A stretch of DNA of 19,142 nucleotides from Promethearchaeota archaeon. Lineage in GTDB: Archaea > Asgardarchaeota > Lokiarchaeia > Sigynarchaeales > SOKP01. The notes under the pieces are model-generated. The model saw only the letters and a program-made list of their open reading frames with translations. It had not been told where the DNA came from and did not search any database. Where the stretch lies: positions 1-19,142 of the forward strand of contig JABXKC010000046.1 in NCBI GenBank assembly GCA_013375495.1, given 5' to 3'. The translations under genes and the position numbers were made by a program. Positions within the stretch are counted from its first letter, which is position 1; every line of letters begins with the position of its first letter. Positions 15,347 to 19,142 of the stretch are shown piece after piece.

Positions 15347-17503
15347 TTAAACGCTTATAAAATAGTCTGTAAAAATGTTTTTTCCAAAAAACTTTCTATT
15401 TTTTGTTATAATATCCTTAAAATTGTCAATAACTTTGATTTGTTTGGATTCGAAATATTTTTTTCTTTCCTCATTAATAAAATTGAAGATTACTAAAATG
15501 CTCTCAATTTCATATAACATAAATTCCTTTTCGGTTACTCTTTTTTTTGTTAAAATATTTTGTCTAATATCTTTCAAAGTATCTAAATGCAAATTCATTT
15601 TACACTCAATAATATCTATTTTATTTTTATCTTTGTAAAACACCATTAAATCAATTTGATTTCCTCTGAGTTTTTCGTTCCATTTCACATACTGGTATTC
15701 ATTGTTATTAATTAGCCATTTATAAACTAAGGATTCAAAAATTATCCCATTATATTGCTCTATTTTATTTTTTAATGATTCATTTTCCTCTATTACTTGG
15801 TTCGTTAAATTAAATTCTTGAATATTTCTCTCAACTTGATGATCTCCTAAATACTCTAAAAAAATACTACTATCAATAGGAATTTGCTCATAATTGACAT
15901 GTTCATTGTTCTCATCTAAGATTTTTAGTATATATTTATAAAGATCTGGACCAAATCCAGGATAACCATAATTTGCTGCATTGTAGAAAACCAACCAACC
16001 CGAAAAATCAGAACTTACAGTACCATATCCCTCTACCAAAATCGCAAAAGTTATTGAACCCGTTTTTCCACCAGAATGCTTGAATATTTTGACATACAGT
16101 TTTTCTTTAATTTTATTTAACATCCTAAAGTAAACCTCCCCCAATATTATAGATTTACAAGCAGCAAAACCATTAAAAAAAGATCGATGACTTTCTAGTA
16201 CATCAAGCTCATACCAGAAAAATTTTAAATCTAAAAAATCGAAAAATTCCCTTTTTTTTTGATCCTTTCTCGGAAGAGAAACAACAGAATAATCAACTAA
16301 ATAATTTTTTACAGCGTCTTTATTTTGCTTAGTTTTTAAAAATACTATTTCAGTTGGAAATAGAGGAGGTATTAATTTTTGATAATTTTTTTCATCAATG
16401 AATTGTGAGATTATTGGATAAAAATTATCAAAAATTTGCCATATATAATCTATGAAAAGATCAATATGAGAATCTTTTTCATCTTTATTGATTTTTAATG
16501 AATATTTTATTTTTTCAAAATGATCCAATTTTTTAGAAGGTTTAGAATCATCTACTTTTTTAAAATGTCCAGAATCTTCCAATATTTTAAGGAATGGTGG
16601 TAATTTATTTAAATTTCTTAAATATTTATAAAGAGAAATTTTCTGAAATTTGAATTGTTGAGATATTTGGGTGGAGAATTGGTTTATAATTTTTTTGCCT
16701 TCCAAAATATTTTTTGCATTATCTTTATAAAAATCCTTATTTTCTTTAGATCTATAATTAGTAAATTCCTCTACAGATTTTAAAAAAAGGAATAATTTTT
16801 TCTTAGATTTGAGAGCAGATTTGATAAATTCTGAAAATAAATATAATTTATCTAAACTAGTAATTATGAGTTCGTTTTTATCTAAAATTTGAATCCAGAT
16901 ATAATTAATTGTATAGAAAAAACCATAGTAACACTTTAACATATATTCTGCTGCTATGTCACCATTAAAAAGAGTATTTCTTAAGCATGGTGGCAAATTT
17001 CTTTGTAAATTATGAAAATCATTGAAAAGTGTGTAAATGTTTAATATCTTTATAGCGTTTGTTTTATCTACACCACTATAGGTTGCCTTACTATCAATAA
17101 CATTCTTTAAATCGTTTAAAAAAGGTCTTACCTGTTCTATCCCTTCATCTAATTGGTGGTAATTCTTCGCCTTCCTTAGTTTTTTCCCTAAATTCAATAA
17201 ACCAATAATAAATGCCGTTCTTTCACAGGTAATAGGTATTTCTTTAATTTTCAATTCTACATAGTGAAAAGACCTGATATAATATTTATCATAATCTAAA
17301 TCAAAAACTTCCTCATCATTTAATTTTTGAATTAAACCAGTCCATAATGATATAAGAATTAAATGCAGTCCTGGAAATAGCTCTTTTTTTATTTCTTCAA
17401 TTTGTTCAGAGTTTACATTTTTTATTGATTTAATCCATTGAATTAGCCTATCAAATTTTATTGCTTCTTGGAAAAGATTATAATATGCTATAAAAGATAC
17501 CAT
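15347..17503 (-). CDS. Large protein with a C-terminal PD-(D/E)XK nuclease domain
   Basis: 718 residues, soluble, Lys/Ile/Phe-rich. The last 135 residues form a restriction-like nuclease: E590 in GIIFESLVYKWL, D618 in GNQIDLMVF, then E633 and K635 in IDIIECKMN. D618-x14-E633-x-K635 is a canonical PD-(D/E)XK centre, so Mg-dependent DNA (or RNA) cleavage is likely. The first 580 residues are mostly helical and unrecognised, apart from a possible beta-rich part around 430-520; a short coiled coil (about 565-585, NQVIEENESLKNKIEQ) joins them to the nuclease. No ATPase or helicase motif is present. ATG 17503 has no Shine-Dalgarno site. Stand-alone sensor-plus-nuclease proteins of this size are often antiviral, which fits the neighbourhood, but that role is inferred. 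Confidence 0.75.
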   Translation of the reverse strand: MVSFIAYYNLFQEAIKFDRLIQWIKSIKNVNSEQIEEIKKELFPGLHLILISLWTGLIQKLNDEEVFDLDYDKYYIRSFHYVELKIKEIPITCERTAFIIGLLNLGKKLRKAKNYHQLDEGIEQVRPFLNDLKNVIDSKATYSGVDKTNAIKILNIYTLFNDFHNLQRNLPPCLRNTLFNGDIAAEYMLKCYYGFFYTINYIWIQILDKNELIITSLDKLYLFSEFIKSALKSKKKLFLFLKSVEEFTNYRSKENKDFYKDNAKNILEGKKIINQFSTQISQQFKFQKISLYKYLRNLNKLPPFLKILEDSGHFKKVDDSKPSKKLDHFEKIKYSLKINKDEKDSHIDLFIDYIWQIFDNFYPIISQFIDEKNYQKLIPPLFPTEIVFLKTKQNKDAVKNYLVDYSVVSLPRKDQKKREFFDFLDLKFFWYELDVLESHRSFFNGFAACKSIILGEVYFRMLNKIKEKLYVKIFKHSGGKTGSITFAILVEGYGTVSSDFSGWLVFYNAANYGYPGFGPDLYKYILKILDENNEHVNYEQIPIDSSIFLEYLGDHQVERNIQEFNLTNQVIEENESLKNKIEQYNGIIFESLVYKWLINNNEYQYVKWNEKLRGNQIDLMVFYKDKNKIDIIECKMNLHLDTLKDIRQNILTKKRVTEKEFMLYEIESILVIFNFINEERKKYFESKQIKVIDNFKDIITKNRKFFGKNIFTDYFISV

Positions 17504-17640
17504 GAGTATTTCATTCTGAAAGAATTTCTCATATATTTTAAAACTTATTCAAAGAACATTATTTAATTTACATTTTTAACATATTAGGGATATGATTTTA
17601 ACTAATTTATGAAAAAGTAAAACTAAACATTTAAAAAAAA

Positions 17641-17690
17641 GTAAATCCAGGAACACAACCTCTCAACTTCGAAACAAAACTAACGCGAAA
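17641..17690 (-). repeat. Intergenic 3' element, copy A
   Basis: Matches copy B at 43 of 50 positions. Core (plus strand) GAACACAACC-TCTCAACTTCGAAAC and a conserved ACGCG. On the minus strand it lies 60-105 nt downstream of the membrane-protein gene that stops at 17748 and is followed directly by TTTTTTTT (A8 at 17633-17640). Confidence 0.65.
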
Positions 17691-17747
17691 AAGCCAAAAG
17701 TATTATTATTCACTCTAATAAATTTAGCTAAATGTTGTGAGAAAACC

Positions 17748-18380
17748 TCATTTTTTTCTGCGGTAGATTTCGATCCCATGAGGTCCCTTATCAATATATT
17801 CTAGATTCAATACCGTAATTAAGCTCTCTTTAAGAGCTGAAAACTTAGAGATATCCTTTTTGTTAATGTAAACTGGAATGCCCTGAACATCCTCAAAACC
17901 CTCTAATTCAAGACCAATTGTACAAGATCTCGATTTAAAAAGCACTTTTGACACAAATTTTAGCTCTAAAAAGTATACATCACTCACTAACTCGTACGCA
18001 GCTTCAAGATACATCTTAACATATTGTTCAAAGTTGAGAAAATAATTCCTACGAATATACCTCTTATTCGTAAAAATATCAAAAAACTCGTAGTTCATTA
18101 ATTCGACATCGCTTAACTTAAGTTCTTCCCTTGTTCTATCATTAGAAAGTTTGTTTGTCTTATAAAACATCCAAGGCGTCGAAATTATGAAAAATAGGAG
18201 TAAAATCGAAATCCACCATATTCCCACCATTATTATAAACACTGCGAATAATAACCCAAGCAAATCAGCGAAGATAAGAATTATAAGGTAAACAGGCCAG
18301 CGCTTTAACAAATTTTTTTCCACGCTCTGCTCCCATAATATCGTCTCATCAGGCAATAATGGTACTTCAGACCTATTCAT
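17748..18380 (-). CDS. Two-helix membrane protein, possibly with a PH-like domain
   Basis: 210 residues. After a short N-terminus containing LLPDETILWEQ come two closely spaced transmembrane helices (about 28-52 and 55-73), then a mixed alpha/beta soluble domain of about 135 residues. The DETILWEQ start followed by a helix pair is typical of bacterial/archaeal PH-like (bPH2/DUF304-type) membrane proteins, but the C-terminal part does not show clear family motifs, so this is tentative. No signal peptide; ATG 18380 lacks a Shine-Dalgarno site. Flanked on both sides by intergenic repeat copies A and B/D. Function unknown. Confidence 0.7.
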   Translation of the reverse strand: MNRSEVPLLPDETILWEQSVEKNLLKRWPVYLIILIFADLLGLLFAVFIIMVGIWWISILLLFFIISTPWMFYKTNKLSNDRTREELKLSDVELMNYEFFDIFTNKRYIRRNYFLNFEQYVKMYLEAAYELVSDVYFLELKFVSKVLFKSRSCTIGLELEGFEDVQGIPVYINKKDISKFSALKESLITVLNLEYIDKGPHGIEIYRRKK

Positions 18381-18478
18381 CTTAGAAACTTTTCTATTTA
18401 ATTAGTTAAATAATACTTATTGACATCTAATAAATAAAGGTTTATACTGATTTTTGAAAAAAATTGAATAAACCATAA

Positions 18479-18505
18479 TCCAGAACACAACCCCAACACA
18501 GTGAA
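18479..18505 (-). repeat. Intergenic 3' element, copy D
   Basis: CCAGAACACAACCCCAACA on the plus strand, sharing AACACAACCCCAACA exactly with copy C. As in copy C, a U-run on the minus strand follows about 20 nt later (A7 at 18457-18463). Confidence 0.5.
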
Positions 18506-18550
18506 GAAAACCAATTACTGAACTAACAAAATCAAAAAATTAAAAAAAAA

Positions 18551-18600
18551 TTAAATGCAGGAACACAACTTCTCAACTTCGAAACTAAACTTACGCGTAT
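18551..18600 (-). repeat. Intergenic 3' element, copy B
   Basis: Matches copy A at 43 of 50 positions, including the conserved ACGCG at its right edge. On the minus strand it is followed at once by ATTTTTTTTT-type sequence (A9 at 18542-18550), at the same spacing as in copy A. It directly follows the GC-rich structured stretch in the minus direction. Confidence 0.65.
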
Positions 18601-18624
18601 CGTCTACTACTCACACAAACCTGT

Positions 18625-18745
18625 TCCACTCTAAGCCTGAACCTTTGGTTCCTCTTTCGAGTGCCACACACTTGCGCTATTGAGAATGGCGGGCTGAATA
18701 CCTCGCCCGAAAGCTCGGCACGTACACCCCCATCTCACCATATAA
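18625..18745 (-). ncRNA. Candidate structured RNA
   Basis: GC content jumps to 61 of 110 bases (18621-18730) in a region otherwise near 20-30%. Several helices can be drawn, here as minus-strand RNA: GUGCC (18721-18717) pairs with GGCAC (18665-18661) and encloses CGGGC (18709-18705)/GCCCG (18694-18690) with a 10-nt loop; then CUC-GAAA-GAG with a GNRA tetraloop (18661-18652) and GAACC-AAA-GGUUC (18651-18639). No ORF covers it. I could not match it to tRNA, 5S rRNA, RNase P or SRP RNA. A transcript ending at the copy B U-tract would be about 200 nt. Strand is inferred from the GNRA loop and the U-tract. Confidence 0.35.
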
Positions 18746-18754
18746 GCCTAATAT

Positions 18755-19003
18755 TCACCACCATGTCCACGGCTGTGAAAGATAAATAAAAAATGCTCCT
18801 AAGATAAGAACTATGATACAACAATATAACTCTATACACCCCATTTGTAAATACCACACTTTTTTATTTTTTTTGATAACACCAGTCCCCATCTGGTCCT
18901 CGCGCCACTCTTTGTAACAGTCCTCCGAACAAACCGTAACCCGATACTGAGTTTCCCTCATGTTAAACTCCTTGCCACATCTCATACATTTTGTCATATC
19001 CAT
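18755..19003 (-). CDS. Small zinc-ribbon membrane protein
   Basis: 82 residues from ATG 19003. The N-terminus has paired cysteines C6/C9 (CMRC) and C25/C29 (CSEDC), a treble-clef or TRASH-like zinc site. One transmembrane helix at about residues 56-75 (ELYCCIIVLILGAFF) ends four residues before a WTWW terminus, so the zinc site is probably cytoplasmic with a C-terminal anchor. Specific function unknown. The GC-rich structured stretch begins just after the stop. Confidence 0.65.
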   Translation of the reverse strand: MDMTKCMRCGKEFNMRETQYRVTVCSEDCYKEWREDQMGTGVIKKNKKVWYLQMGCIELYCCIIVLILGAFFIYLSQPWTWW

Positions 19004-19142
19004 AAATCAACTTCAGCATGGTTTCGCTAAAAAACAATTGTACATAAAAATTAACTTCAACTATTATTTAAACATTCAGTGATTTTTTAGAAGTAATCGC
19101 TCGTTTTTACCGGTAGAGTCCTGTGAAATTTGAATATCACAT

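Larger units (their letters stand above)
18381..18754. other. 374-bp intergenic region with two repeat copies and a GC-rich structured stretch
   Basis: No credible ORF. From left to right it holds very AT-rich DNA (12 of 60 G/C at 18421-18480), repeat copy D, repeat copy B, and a GC-rich hairpin-dense stretch up to the stop of the zinc-ribbon gene. It could be a long 3' region of that gene or contain a separate RNA gene. Confidence 0.6.

Noticed and set aside
15375..15638. Plus-strand ORF of 87 codons opposite the nuclease domain
   Set aside because: It is the antisense shadow of the 718-residue gene, with low-complexity Phe/Ile/Leu composition and no start signals.
18600..18750. Identification of the GC-rich stretch as RNase P RNA, SRP RNA, 5S rRNA or a tRNA
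   Set aside because: The conserved GAGGAAAGUCC-type and ACAGAA blocks of RNase P, the SRP helix 8 signature and a tRNA acceptor/T-arm could not be found on either strand.
19080..19142. Possible end of a minus-strand gene entering from the right edge (frame ending in a stop near 19077)
   Set aside because: Only about 20 open codons are visible and two frames are open, so no gene can be supported.
1..19142. CRISPR array, insertion sequence, integrase or tRNA-linked attachment site
   Set aside because: No regularly spaced 20-40 bp repeats, transposase or recombinase genes, or tRNA genes were seen; the intergenic elements are too few and too irregularly spaced for a CRISPR.

Overview
The window looks archaeal, most probably from an Asgard (Promethearchaeota) relative. 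The evidence is AT-rich DNA with TATA-type promoters, Shine-Dalgarno sites of the form GAGGTG/AGGTGA, a short archaeal-style winged-helix regulator, a CPFC-type C2H2 finger, a HEAT/leucine-rich-repeat protein, a two-helix membrane anchor with a possible PH-like domain, and large secreted or membrane proteins with DxDGDG calcium loops. This is an inference from gene style; no rRNA or tRNA is present to confirm it.

Layout. (1) 1-5348, plus strand: the 3' part of a very large calcium-loop/multi-helix membrane protein, then an exported zinc-dependent phospholipase C-like protein anchored by a C-terminal helix; these form a cell-surface pair. (2) 5301-9332, minus strand: a HEAT+LRR protein, a DUF4238-family protein with a hidden N-terminal zinc finger, and an AbiTii-domain protein. 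A short nucleotidyltransferase at 9506 diverges from the AbiTii gene. (3) 10.0-15.2 kb: a compact restriction-modification locus. It holds two different cytosine-5 DNA methyltransferases, an HNH endonuclease, a small winged-helix regulator, and two adjacent paralogous proteins that are best read as subunits of an undescribed restriction endonuclease. (4) 15.3-19.0 kb, minus strand: a 718-residue protein ending in a PD-(D/E)XK nuclease, a two-helix membrane protein, and a small zinc-ribbon membrane protein. These are separated by intergenic regions carrying a repeated 3' element and one GC-rich, hairpin-dense stretch.

How the parts may work together. The restriction locus is the most interesting region. 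Three promoters inside it (first methyltransferase, regulator, and the divergent HNH/restriction promoter) each carry TTAC-type hexamers repeated at exactly 11-bp spacing, about one helical turn. The regulator gene sits in the same cluster, so I infer a self-contained control circuit like that of bacterial C proteins, but built on a winged-helix protein. Together with AbiTii, the nucleotidyltransferase, DUF4238 and the nuclease-tailed 718-residue protein, 7-17.5 kb reads as a defence island.

A second theme is translation starts. Three genes (phospholipase-like, DUF4238, second methyltransferase) have a good Shine-Dalgarno site placed 7-8 nt before an in-frame AUA or AUC. In each case starting there gives a better protein (complete signal peptide, complete zinc finger, normal family N-terminus) than the nearest AUG/GUG/UUG. 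Feature coordinates use conventional starts; the preferred alternatives are given in the evidence.
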